Source of the DNA: Paraburkholderia tuberum STM678
GTDB taxonomy: Bacteria; Pseudomonadota; Gammaproteobacteria; Burkholderiales; Burkholderiaceae
NCBI RefSeq assembly: GCF_902833905.1
Contig: NZ_CADFGP010000019.1
Coordinates: forward strand, 62,001-126,000
Direction of reading: 5' to 3'
Length of the DNA: 64,000 bases
Every line of letters begins with the position of its first letter. Position 1 is the first letter of the stretch. The notes beneath the pieces are model-generated. The model was not told the DNA's origin. It saw only the letters and a program-made list of their open reading frames with translations, and searched no databases. This document shows positions 35,455 through 44,022 of the stretch, piece after piece. The position numbers and the translations under genes were made by a program.

Positions 35455-37674
35455 TTATCTGTCGTACGGTTTGTAGATGTAGGCCGCGTAGCGATAGCGT
35501 CCGTAACCGTAGCTGTAGCGTCCCGGCCGCATCCGCAGTCCGTTCATGATCACGCCGCGCACCGGCAGGCCGACCTTCTGCATCTGGCGGACCGACTCAC
35601 GCAGCTCGCCGATGCCCGTGACACCCTGACGCGCGACGAAGAACGTCGTACCTGCCACGCAGGCGAGCCGGACCGCATCCGCGGCGAGCAGCACCGGCGG
35701 TCCGTCGAGCAGCACGACGTCGTAGCCGGTCGCGACCTGGCGCAGCACCGCTTCGAGCCGTGTGTTCGACAGCACGTCGCTCGGGCTCGCCACCTGGCGG
35801 CCGCTCGCGATGAAGTCGACACCCTGGAAACGGGTCGCGCGAATCAGCTCCTCGGGACGGTACGCGCCCTGGATCAGATCGGTGAGGCCGGGACCGCGAT
35901 CGCCGCCGAGATGCCGATGCAGGAAGCCGCGACGCAGGTCGCCGTCGATCAGCAGGACGCGCTTGCCGGTCGCGCCGATTACCGCGGCGAGATTCAGCGA
36001 CACGAACGACTTGCCGATGCCCGGCGTCGGGCCCGTGATCAGCACGATATGGTTGCGCGCCTTGGTCATCGTGAATTCGAGCGCGGTGCGAAAGCCACGC
36101 AGACTTTCGATGGCCGGATCGATCACCGCTTCGCCCGCAAGCACGAGCGCCTTCGATTCCGGACGGCGACGGCTGTGTGCGAACCGCTCTTCCTGACGGC
36201 TGAACGGCACGCTCGCGTAGACCGGCAAACCGGTGCGCAGCTCGACTTCGTACGGATCGTCGATCGCGTCGAACAGACGCTGACGCACGAGCGCGATCAC
36301 CGAGCCGACGAACACGCCCAGCATCAACGCGCCGATGATGATCAGCAGCGGCTTGGGCCGCACCGGCGTATCGGGCGCGACGGCGCCGTCGACGATGCGC
36401 ACGTTGCCGGACTTACCCGCCTTGATCAGCTTCAGCTGTTCGAGCGTATTGCGCAGCGACGTATCGAGCTCGGTGCCGACCTGCACGTCGCGCTGCAGAC
36501 GCAGCACGTTCTGTTCGAGCGGCGGCAGCGATTGGGTCCGGCTCGCGAGATCTTTCGCTTCCTGTTGCGCCGCATGCAACTGCGCGTTGACCGACTGCAC
36601 GGCCGGATGCTGCTCGGTGAAGCGCGTCAGCAGTTCATTGCGCTTCTGTTGAAGTTCCGCGAGCCGCGTCTGCGCCTGAACCGACAACTGCAGCAGGTTG
36701 GTCGCTTCCTCGCCGAGATCGACGGTGCCATGCTTCGCGCGGAAGTCGTTGAAGCGCGTTTCCGAAGCGGAAAGCTGCTGGCGCATTTCCGGAAGCTGTA
36801 TTTCGAGAAAACGGATCGAACGCTCCGCTTCCTCGGATTTGCGCTTCAGGTTCTGGCTCACGTATTCGCCAGCGATGGTCGCGAGAATCGCGCTGATCTT
36901 CTTCGGATCGCTGCCTTCGAGCGACACGCCGAGGATGTCCGATTCCTTGCCTTTTTCCGAGATCGTCAGTTCCTTGCGCAGCTTTTCGGTCGTCGTCAGC
37001 GCGGACTGGCGCCGCACTTCGAAGGTCGCGCCGGGATTCGCCTCGATCCGGTCGACGACGAGCGTGAGCGGCCCGTAGTTGGTCGTCGCGCTCAGCGGTT
37101 GGCCGACCGTGCCTTCGAGCTTCAGCTTGCCGTATTGCAGCTCGTAGCTCGATCCCTCGCCCATCTTCAGCACGAACGGACGGTCGAATAGCTCTTCGGG
37201 GACATCGAATTTCGACACCGTGATGCGCTCGTTGCCGTACACGTAGCCGTGCGGTCCCGGCGTCGACAGATGATCGGAATGACGGCCGAGCCAGCGGCCG
37301 AACAGCGGGAAGTAGCGCGGCGCCGCTTCAATGTCGAGATTGAGCTTGTCGACCGCTCGGCCCACCACCATGCGCGAGCCGATCACCTGTGCCTCGCCTG
37401 ACGTCGCGGTCTTCACGTCGAACATCGCGGACACGTCGCCGATCACGCTCCTGGACGAGGTACCCGCGTTCTCCTCGACCTGCACCAGAATGTCCGCGCG
37501 ATACACGGGTTCGGAGAACACCGAATAAGCGATGCCGAGCGCCACCGCGATGGCCGTCGTGATGGCAATCAGCTTGCGATTGTCGTACAGCGCATCCAGA
37601 TAATTCGCGAAGCCTGCCGGCGCATGTTCGCTGTTGTTGTTGCGGCTATCGAATGGTGCACTGCTTTGGTTCAT
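35455..37674 (-). CDS. Polysaccharide biosynthesis tyrosine autokinase (BY-kinase, Wzc type), complete
   Basis: 739 aa. GGGAG precedes the ATG at 37674. Order of parts: cytoplasmic N terminus, TM1 (about 35-55, LIAITTAIAVALGIAYSVF), Wzz-type periplasmic domain with long coiled coil (about 250-400), TM2 (PLLIIIGALMLGVFVGSVIA), then the kinase with Walker A GPTPGIGKS, Walker A' VLLIDGDLRR, Walker B VVLLDGPPVL. The C-terminal 20 residues hold eight tyrosines, the autophosphorylation cluster. First gene of the minus-strand Wzy/Wzx block. It is clearly paralogous to the truncated kinase at 1-2159 but not identical. No outer-membrane export gene adjoins it. Confidence 0.95.
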   Translation of the reverse strand: MNQSSAPFDSRNNNSEHAPAGFANYLDALYDNRKLIAITTAIAVALGIAYSVFSEPVYRADILVQVEENAGTSSRSVIGDVSAMFDVKTATSGEAQVIGSRMVVGRAVDKLNLDIEAAPRYFPLFGRWLGRHSDHLSTPGPHGYVYGNERITVSKFDVPEELFDRPFVLKMGEGSSYELQYGKLKLEGTVGQPLSATTNYGPLTLVVDRIEANPGATFEVRRQSALTTTEKLRKELTISEKGKESDILGVSLEGSDPKKISAILATIAGEYVSQNLKRKSEEAERSIRFLEIQLPEMRQQLSASETRFNDFRAKHGTVDLGEEATNLLQLSVQAQTRLAELQQKRNELLTRFTEQHPAVQSVNAQLHAAQQEAKDLASRTQSLPPLEQNVLRLQRDVQVGTELDTSLRNTLEQLKLIKAGKSGNVRIVDGAVAPDTPVRPKPLLIIIGALMLGVFVGSVIALVRQRLFDAIDDPYEVELRTGLPVYASVPFSRQEERFAHSRRRPESKALVLAGEAVIDPAIESLRGFRTALEFTMTKARNHIVLITGPTPGIGKSFVSLNLAAVIGATGKRVLLIDGDLRRGFLHRHLGGDRGPGLTDLIQGAYRPEELIRATRFQGVDFIASGRQVASPSDVLSNTRLEAVLRQVATGYDVVLLDGPPVLLAADAVRLACVAGTTFFVARQGVTGIGELRESVRQMQKVGLPVRGVIMNGLRMRPGRYSYGYGRYRYAAYIYKPYDR

Positions 37675-37894
37675 GCGAGTTCTCCCAAAGTCTCGACGGT
37701 TTGCCACTTGTTCCCGGCGCCGGGACCGGCACGTCGCCGCATCCAGTCACGCCTGTGTCCAGCGAGCTGACCGCCTCGATCGGACGGGGGTAGCTGATTG
37801 ACGCCACATCGGCTACCTTTGTGTGTAACAGCGCCTATGCGAGGTCGGCTCTTTTCCCTAATATCGCACCACATGCTTTCTTACGGATACCGAA
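37675..37894. promoter_or_regulatory. Divergent promoter region, BY-kinase operon and small secreted protein
   Basis: 220 bp between two divergent genes. It should hold the promoter of the Wzc/Wzy/Wzx block (leftward) and of the small secreted protein gene (rightward; ttttccctaatatcg at 37853-37867 is a plausible -10 area). No clear operator was seen. Confidence 0.45.
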
Positions 37895-38278
37895 ATGAAA
37901 AAACTTCTTGCCGCCGTCATGCCCGTCTTGCTGAGCGCCCAGGTGGGTTACGCCCAGAGCATCGTGTCCGCCGCCTCTTCGGCTTATGCGCCGAGTTATG
38001 TCGCCAAACACTCGCAACTCGACGCGATGACGCCTCATGCGGCCAGTTCCACCACGCTCTACGGCTCCTCGTCGGATTTCGCGTACGCTAAAAAGAACCG
38101 CTATGTCGCGCCCAACGTGTACACCCAAACCAAGAACAGCCTTCCGAAGCAGAAACGTACAAGCGTTGCACAGCCTGTCCGCGGCAAGAACTCAGCGGAC
38201 CCCTACGGCAGCGATTTGTGGAATTCAGACCAGACCTACGCGTCTCCCGAGACCGCCGATCCGTACAGCGTGCGCTGA
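37895..38278 (+). CDS. Small secreted Ser/Tyr-rich protein within the EPS locus, unknown function
   Basis: 127 aa. A Sec signal (MKKLLAAVMPVLLSAQVGYA, cleavage before QS) is followed by a low-complexity mature part rich in Ser, Ala, Tyr and Lys with no cysteine (for example SSAYAPSYVAKHSQ, KKNRYVAPNVYTQTKN, ADPYGSDLWNSDQTYA). The motif DPY occurs twice near the C terminus. It is transcribed divergently from the BY-kinase operon and has its own terminator. I do not recognise it. It could be a matrix or envelope-associated protein made with the polysaccharide, by position only. Confidence 0.72.
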   Translation: MKKLLAAVMPVLLSAQVGYAQSIVSAASSAYAPSYVAKHSQLDAMTPHAASSTTLYGSSSDFAYAKKNRYVAPNVYTQTKNSLPKQKRTSVAQPVRGKNSADPYGSDLWNSDQTYASPETADPYSVR

Positions 38279-38741
38279 GTTGTAGCGCATCACCGTCTGG
38301 ACCCCCCGTATCGCCGATGTGGCCGCTTGCGGCCACATTCCTGTTTGGTTTGAACTGACTGCCGGGCCCGGTCGCGAAGATTCCCCGATTAGCCGCGTCT
38401 CGTCCGCCGTTTTTCCACGCAAACGCTCACGACATGCACATGCTTTTGTTCTGATGAGTCTGGCTTTTTCGCCGACCGATTGAGCCGGTCATCGCCAACT
38501 CCGCGCCGTCACCGCGGCCTCGTTTGCTCTGTCGAGCCACGCGCTTCAGCGCTCGATAAAATGCCTTTCCTTGGCGATCATAATATTCAGAGAGCCCGTC
38601 CTTACAACGTTCGGCAGCGCACACAAAAGCCGATTGCTGCAGGATTGCTTCAGACAAATCACGCGATAAAAAACACGTGTTTAAAGCGACGATAACGGCA
38701 CGGATATACACGCCGTTTGCCACAATCAGCGCCGACTATTT
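38279..38741. other. Intergenic region, 463 bp
   Basis: Apart from the hairpin at 38317-38338, nothing definite. A minus-strand GTG-started frame (38427-38723, 98 codons) lacks a ribosome site, family match and normal codon bias. The AT-richer part at 38580-38720 may hold regulatory sequence. Confidence 0.35.
38317..38338 (+). terminator. Terminator hairpin after the small secreted protein gene
   Basis: A perfect palindrome (stem 38317-38325 with 38330-38338) followed by a T-rich but interrupted stretch (ttcctgtttggttt). It lies 38 bp past the stop. Confidence 0.6.
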
Positions 38742-39986
38742 TCAGGGCGCCGGACGCGGATTATCCGCATAGCGCGCGCGACGGCGCGACGGCGCGACGT
38801 GCGTCGAACTTTCGCCGATGTGCATGATTTCAGCCAGACGCCGCGCGTAATGCTCGGGCAGATATTCTTCGACGTCGTACTTTCTGTGCTCATCGGCCAG
38901 ATGAATGGCGAGTTCGCCGAGCGCCTGTTTCAGGCTGCCCGGTTCGAACTTGAACTTGATCTTGTTGCCGACCGATTCCGCGGTCACCGCCATGCTGCCG
39001 CCATCGCGAACCAGCACCGGCAGACCGAGCATCGCCGCCTCGATCACGACAAGCGGCGCGTTCTCCGCGCCCACCGACGGCACGACCACCGCATCGGCGA
39101 ACTCGCGCATGGCGGGAAACAACTGCTGCTGCGGCATCGTGCCGAACAGGATCAGCTTGCGCTGTGCGATCAGCGACGCGTAGCGCTGCTCGATCGCCGC
39201 GCGGTCCGGGCCGTCGCCGTACACGCCGATGCAATTGATGCGCTCGAAGCCCGTCGCCTCGCAGAGCGTCAGAAATTGCAGCAGGCCTTTCTCCGGCGAG
39301 ATCCGTCCGACGAACGCGAGGTTGAAGCGCTCCTTGTCACGCACCGTGACGATTGGCATCGCGCTCGGCACCGCCGACGGATTGTGCACGATGACCGTAT
39401 TCTCGATGCCGACGCGATGCAGCGCCTGCTGCATGAACAGGCTCGGGCACAAGATCCTGTCGAACACGCGCGCGGGCTGATAGGCCGCGCGCACCGCGTG
39501 CCACCACGCCTTCGTCATCAGATCGTGCACGAGGCCCTTCGGCGTCGGCCGCAACGTGAAGACCGCGCGTGTGCGCAGCACGTCGAGCGGCAGAATGATC
39601 GGACGCTTATCCTTGTCGAAGTACTGCAGCGCCGGGTTGTAGTAGACGAGGTGATAGTCGTGGCAGGTGTGATACGCGCGATAACCGAACTGACGCTCGT
39701 GCCGCGCAATCACGCTGAGAATCGAAGGCGACAGCACGTTGTGGTAGTTGTGCACCATCAGCCGATGCGGCCGGAAACGATGCAGCGCCTTTTCGAGCGC
39801 GCGCGCGGCGGTCGTGTTCCAGGAGCGCGACAGCATCGTCGAGCGCGCGGAAAACTGGCTATCGTCGAAACGCTCGACCTCGACGCCGGGCAGCGTGCCC
39901 AACAGCTCGGCCGATTGTTGATAGACCACTTCCGCGCCGCCCATGTGCGCGTAATCGTTGATCACCAGTACCCTGCAGCGCTGCAT
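38742..39986 (-). CDS. Glycosyltransferase family 4 (GT-B)
   Basis: 414 aa. AGGAGGGG precedes the ATG at 39986. N-terminal acceptor domain VLVINDYAHMGGAEVVYQQS with the MGGAE loop common in GT4; C-terminal donor domain FNLAFVGRISPEKGLLQFL, GVYGDGPDRAAIEQR, LFGTMPQQQLFPAM, and ENAPLVVIEAAMLGLPVLV with the conserved E-x7-E-like pattern. The His/Tyr-rich stretch GYRAYHTCHDYHLVYYNP is distinctive. It is the last of a four-gene operon with ATP-grasp, FAD and deacetylase genes. Sugar unknown. Confidence 0.9.
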   Translation of the reverse strand: MQRCRVLVINDYAHMGGAEVVYQQSAELLGTLPGVEVERFDDSQFSARSTMLSRSWNTTAARALEKALHRFRPHRLMVHNYHNVLSPSILSVIARHERQFGYRAYHTCHDYHLVYYNPALQYFDKDKRPIILPLDVLRTRAVFTLRPTPKGLVHDLMTKAWWHAVRAAYQPARVFDRILCPSLFMQQALHRVGIENTVIVHNPSAVPSAMPIVTVRDKERFNLAFVGRISPEKGLLQFLTLCEATGFERINCIGVYGDGPDRAAIEQRYASLIAQRKLILFGTMPQQQLFPAMREFADAVVVPSVGAENAPLVVIEAAMLGLPVLVRDGGSMAVTAESVGNKIKFKFEPGSLKQALGELAIHLADEHRKYDVEEYLPEHYARRLAEIMHIGESSTHVAPSRRRARYADNPRPAP

Positions 39987-40078
39987 GTCCCCTCCTGTCG
40001 TATGCCCCTCGTGCCGTCTCGCGAAAAACCCGGACGGCGTTGCCCGGACGAATCGCTTCGTCCAGGCGCTCCCTCTGT

Positions 40079-41032
40079 TCAAAACTGCGGAAACTTGCCG
40101 CGCCAGCCTCCACCCTCGCGCAGATAGCGCAGAAACAGCGCAATGCCGCTCAATTGCGCCGCGAAGCGCAGCGTCGATGCCGCATCGTCGATGATGATCG
40201 TGCGCAGCCGGTACGGATCGGTGTGCTGATCGTTCCAGCCGATGTCGCAGGTGCGCGCGGTTTTGAAGCCGGCGGCCCGCACGAACTCCACTTCGCGTTC
40301 GCCGTAATTGCCGTTCGGATACGCGAAGTGCTCGCACGGTTGTTGCAGCAGCGCCGCGATCTCATGGCGGCTGTCGCGGATTTCGGCCTCGCTTTCAGCG
40401 TTGCTGCAATGTGTGAGGATCGGATGGAAGCGCGTATGCGCCTGGAAGTCGATGTGCTCGCGCATCGCCTGCATCGCTTCGATCGACAGGCCGGTCGGCC
40501 GGTCGTCGCCGTCCTGCTGGTAGCCTTGGGCCGCCAGCGCGGCGAGACGCTCGTCGTTCGTCATCCGCTTCAGACGTTCATGGCCGACGCGCAGCGAGCC
40601 CGGATGCAGCCACCAGTGACTGCGCGCCCGTCCGACGATGCGGCTGCACAGGAAGATCGTCGGGCGCACGTTGTGCTTGATGAACACCGGCAACAGCTTC
40701 GCGTTGCCCGCGTGGCCGTCGTCGAGCGTGATCGCCACGCGTGGCCGGCCGCGGCCGGGCGCGCTGACGTCGGTCAACGGCACGAACTCGCACAGCTTGC
40801 GGAGATAAGTCAGGTGACGGTCGAGCGTGTCCGGATCGGGATCGTGATAAAGCAGCACGGCCACGCGATCGCGCCACAGCACCTTGCGCGTGAACCACGC
40901 GAGACCCGAAATCAGGACGAAGCCCGCGAGCATCTCCTTCACGAGCATCTTGTAGCGCTTCATGCGGCGCCCGCGGTAGCTGTCGGACAGGTGCGAGCGC
41001 GCAGACGCGCCCGTTGCTTGGGTTTTATTCAC
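40079..41032 (-). CDS. Polysaccharide deacetylase family protein (NodB-like, CE4-type)
   Basis: 317 aa from the GTG at 41032, preferred because GGAG lies seven bases upstream and it overlaps the end of the upstream FAD gene; an ATG at 40963 (294 aa) is the alternative. A membrane anchor follows (MLAGFVLISGLAWFT). The catalytic fold shows VAVLLYHD, the CE4 motif 1 AITLDDG (metal-binding Asp pair), FQAHTRFHPIL with the His pair of motif 2, and HFAYPNGNYGEREVEFV. It probably removes acetyl groups from the nascent or mature polysaccharide, or from another envelope glycan. Confidence 0.87.
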   Translation of the reverse strand: MNKTQATGASARSHLSDSYRGRRMKRYKMLVKEMLAGFVLISGLAWFTRKVLWRDRVAVLLYHDPDPDTLDRHLTYLRKLCEFVPLTDVSAPGRGRPRVAITLDDGHAGNAKLLPVFIKHNVRPTIFLCSRIVGRARSHWWLHPGSLRVGHERLKRMTNDERLAALAAQGYQQDGDDRPTGLSIEAMQAMREHIDFQAHTRFHPILTHCSNAESEAEIRDSRHEIAALLQQPCEHFAYPNGNYGEREVEFVRAAGFKTARTCDIGWNDQHTDPYRLRTIIIDDAASTLRFAAQLSGIALFLRYLREGGGWRGKFPQF

Positions 41033-42278
41033 CTGAGCGCTCCGGCATGGGTGCATCGGCGACGGGCCACGTGCGTTGCCGCGCACCCGCTTTCAACGAA
41101 CCGATAATGTGCCGCGCCACGGTCGGCGACGCGTGCTTGGTTCCATAGACGAAGCGCATCACGGGCCCGAAGCTGTGCGCGCACGCGGGTCCGATCACAT
41201 AGAGGCCGCGCACGCGCGTTTCGTAGTGCGACGTCAGATCGGGCATGCCGCCCTGATTCGAAATCGCGTCGGCCAGATCTTTGGACAGGAACGCGTGCTG
41301 CCGCATGTCGGTTTTGAAACCGGTCGCGGCGATCACGTGATCGGCGCTCACCCGCGCTTGCTTGCCATCGCTCAGCACGTTCAGTACGACGCGGTCGTTT
41401 TCGACCGCAGCGGAGCGCACCACGGTGCGATGCGAGATCTGCACCTTGCCGACCACGCGATCGTGCAGCCACCACGCGCCGGACGCGCCGTACGTGTGCT
41501 CCATGATCTGCTTGCGGCGTCGTGGGTCGAGCATGTGGAACACGCCCGGAAACTCGGACAGGAACAGCGAGCGCCAGCCGCGCCCCAGTCCCGCGTCGGG
41601 CCCCTTGATGCGCGACAGGATGTTGCGACCGCCCTGCGGCCGCTCATGCCACACCACGCTGCTCTCGCGCATCAGCACGTGCGCGCGCGCGCCGAGTTCG
41701 TTGAGCAGCGCGGACAGCCCGAGCGCCGACTGCCCGCCGCCGACGATCGCAATGTCCTTGCCGCGCGCCCACTCGAGGTTTCCATACAGCTCCGAATGCG
41801 ACGCATATTGCGCCGGCAAGTCCCGCAGCGCCGGCGGGGTTTGCGCGAAGCCCTTCAGGCCGAGCGCGATCACGACTCTGCGCGCGGCGAGCGAGCGGCC
41901 GTCGCTCAGCGACAGCTGGAACTGATCGCCGACGCGGCGCAATGCGAGCACGTCGACCGGCTGGATTTCGCCGACCAGATTCGACTGGAACCACAGCCCG
42001 TACTCGACGAAGGTTTCGAGCGGCAGCGCCATGCCGAGCGGTTGGTAAGGCAGCCCTGTCAGGCGGCAGTAGTCTTCGACGGTAAAGCCGCTGCGCGGCG
42101 CGTGCAGGCTCGACGCGAAAGCCTCGGAGCGCAGCAGCATGCCGGGCGGCATGTAGTTGCGCCACGCTCCCATCGGTTCCCCGAGGATCTGGTGATCCAC
42201 GCCGGCGGCCTTCAGATGCGCGGCAAGAGATGACCCGTAGGGCCCCGCGCCAATGATGATGGTATCGGTCAAAGACAT
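41025..42278 (-). CDS. FAD/NAD(P)-dependent oxidoreductase (flavin monooxygenase-like)
   Basis: 417 aa. The ATG at 42278 follows CTGGAGACC. N-terminal FAD Rossmann motif DTIIIGAGPYGSSLAAHL, then WRNYMPPGMLLRSEAFASS, a second nucleotide-binding motif KDIAIVGGGQSALGLSALL, and ATGFKTD near the C terminus. This pattern fits class B flavin monooxygenases and the lysine/ornithine N-hydroxylase-like group. It is unusual in an EPS operon. It may hydroxylate an amino acid or sugar substituent joined by the ATP-grasp enzyme encoded upstream; this is inference. Confidence 0.85.
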   Translation of the reverse strand: MSLTDTIIIGAGPYGSSLAAHLKAAGVDHQILGEPMGAWRNYMPPGMLLRSEAFASSLHAPRSGFTVEDYCRLTGLPYQPLGMALPLETFVEYGLWFQSNLVGEIQPVDVLALRRVGDQFQLSLSDGRSLAARRVVIALGLKGFAQTPPALRDLPAQYASHSELYGNLEWARGKDIAIVGGGQSALGLSALLNELGARAHVLMRESSVVWHERPQGGRNILSRIKGPDAGLGRGWRSLFLSEFPGVFHMLDPRRRKQIMEHTYGASGAWWLHDRVVGKVQISHRTVVRSAAVENDRVVLNVLSDGKQARVSADHVIAATGFKTDMRQHAFLSKDLADAISNQGGMPDLTSHYETRVRGLYVIGPACAHSFGPVMRFVYGTKHASPTVARHIIGSLKAGARQRTWPVADAPMPERSGE

Positions 42279-42313
42279 GCTGGTCTCCAGGGGAACGGCT
42301 TTCGTTGCCAGCG

Positions 42314-43504
42314 TCAGGCTTTGGCCTGACGCGACTCGGGCGCCCTGATCGCTTTTTTCCAGCTGCGCTTCATGCGTCGCAGCGGATTCATCACGACATA
42401 GTGCTGCAACGCTGGGAGCGGATCGTTCCAGCGAAAATAGCCATCGAAAATTTTCGTGCGCTCGCTCAGCAATTCGGGCGGCGGCCGGTCGGAAAACGTC
42501 GCGCGCCACGCGACCGGTTGCCGGCTCAGGCGCTCGACGGGCAATGGCAGGCCGAGTTCATGGCGGTACGCGGCAAGCGGAATGTTGACGCCGCACAGCG
42601 TCGCGATCTCCTCCTGCCAGTCCGTGCGGCCGACCGTGGGCTCGACCATCACGAACTCGTTGTAGTTGTCGTCCCACTTGTACTCGATGCTGCCCATGCC
42701 GTCGAAACCGGCCAGCTCGGCGAAGCGCCGCGTCAGCGGTTCGAGCGTCCCGCGCGCTTCGGGCGCGGCCACGCAGATCGCGGTATTGCCGACGCCCGGC
42801 GGCGAGCTCAACACCTTGCGGCCGGTGAACATGCTGACCATGTTGCCGTCGGCGCCGCGATAGAACAGCGTGAAGTGGATGTTGCTGTCAGGCCCCTCGA
42901 TCCACTCCTGCGCGATGATGCCGCCCGGCGTCGCGAGCATCGCGATAGCGCGATCGCGTGCATGCTGCAGCATGTCGACGCGCACCGCGCGTTCTTTCTC
43001 GCCGCGCAGCACGTTGCGCTTGTCGTCCGGTTTCAGCACGCACGGGTAGCGCAATTCGGCCAGCCGTTCGATGTCGGCAAGCTTGTCGAGCACGACCGAG
43101 CGCGGCACCGGAAAGCCATGCCGCTGCGCGAATTCGTGAAAGCGCGCCTTGCTCGACAACATCTTGACGGTGTCGTCGGCCGGCAAGCGGAACCGATACC
43201 AGTGCGACAAAGCCGCCCGATTTTCCGACACCGCATGCACCGCGTCTTCGTCGGTCAGAATCAGAACTGGCAGACGATCGAACCGCTTGCCGAGTTCGAT
43301 CATTTCATCAACGAATATTTTCCCGACAAAACTCTTTACCTGATGCGCATGAACGTGTCGGCACCACGTCGCCGCGCGGGTCCTCGTATCGACTGCGACA
43401 ACCGGAACGCGGGCCTGCGCGAGCGACCGCGCCACCCCCAGTCCGTTCAACTCTGCTCCAACGATAACCCCTGCCGATTGACCTGAGTCGTATGCGCTCG
43501 CCAT
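42314..43504 (-). CDS. ATP-grasp domain protein (carboxylate-amine ligase-like)
   Basis: 396 aa. N-terminal nucleotide-binding-like region GVIVGAELNGLGVARSLA, then the ATP-grasp fold: KARFHEFAQRHGFPVPRSVV, YPCVLKPDDKRNV (ATP-binding Lys), IIAQEWIEGPDSNIHFTL, GFDGMGSIEYKWDDNYNEFV and MVEPTVGRTDWQ (metal-binding acidic residue and Asn-type site). Such enzymes form amide bonds between a carboxylate and an amine, as D-aspartate ligase does. First gene of the operon with an FAD enzyme, deacetylase and GT4. A palindromic hairpin lies in its leader (43531-43567). Confidence 0.85.
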   Translation of the reverse strand: MASAYDSGQSAGVIVGAELNGLGVARSLAQARVPVVAVDTRTRAATWCRHVHAHQVKSFVGKIFVDEMIELGKRFDRLPVLILTDEDAVHAVSENRAALSHWYRFRLPADDTVKMLSSKARFHEFAQRHGFPVPRSVVLDKLADIERLAELRYPCVLKPDDKRNVLRGEKERAVRVDMLQHARDRAIAMLATPGGIIAQEWIEGPDSNIHFTLFYRGADGNMVSMFTGRKVLSSPPGVGNTAICVAAPEARGTLEPLTRRFAELAGFDGMGSIEYKWDDNYNEFVMVEPTVGRTDWQEEIATLCGVNIPLAAYRHELGLPLPVERLSRQPVAWRATFSDRPPPELLSERTKIFDGYFRWNDPLPALQHYVVMNPLRRMKRSWKKAIRAPESRQAKA

Positions 43505-44022
43505 AGTGTCGATATCCTTGCTTCGTACGTGCGTGGACCCTCGAAGACAGTCTTCGAGACTCCACGCGATCGAATTATCGAATCGGATAGAAATCCTTTT
43601 TTGTCGCCTCGCGGGGGCGCTTTGGCGTTAAAGCTTTGTTCCGGCGGCATGCATGCATGAGCGCGGCAGGCACGTCCTGGCACGCGCCGTGTGTCGAATC
43701 ATGGTCTTGCGATTTACCGCAGCGTGAGCATTGCGCTGCTCTTGCCTTGACCTACTTTACGTTTCGGCCTGATCTCGATACGTGCGCCGGCGCACAGAGA
43801 ACAATAGAAAGTAAGAAAGGAAGAAAACCCTTTAGAAAGGCGCAGAGCCTTATTCCGCAAGGGTTTGGACGATTTCGCCATTGTTATGTAAAAACGTTGC
43901 GAAGCATTAATTTATTGCAACACGATAATGGCGGAAAAAAACTTTCTAATGGGACTATAAAGTGCTGGATCGCACAAAAGATATGCGCTGCGAATGCTAT
44001 TCGTAGCGCATCGGAAAAATGC
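43505..44022. other. Intergenic region with AT-rich block, 518 bp
   Basis: Contains the palindrome at 43531-43567 and an unusually AT-rich section at about 43790-44020 next to the aminotransferase stop. No coding frame is convincing. The promoter of the four-gene EPS operon should lie here. Confidence 0.45.
43531..43567. promoter_or_regulatory. Extended palindrome in the leader of the ATP-grasp/EPS operon
   Basis: The perfect palindrome ctcgaagac-a-gtcttcgag (43540-43558) is enclosed by outer arms gcgtgga (43531-43537) and tccacgc (43561-43567), giving a 37-nt symmetric site 27 bp upstream of the ATP-grasp start. It could be an operator for a dimeric repressor or a stable hairpin in the 5' leader mRNA. 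It has no T-tract on the minus strand, so it is unlikely to be a terminator. Confidence 0.65.

Noticed and set aside
38427..38723. 98-codon minus-strand frame in the intergenic region before the GT4 gene
   Set aside because: GTG start without ribosome site, poor third-position bias and no recognisable family.
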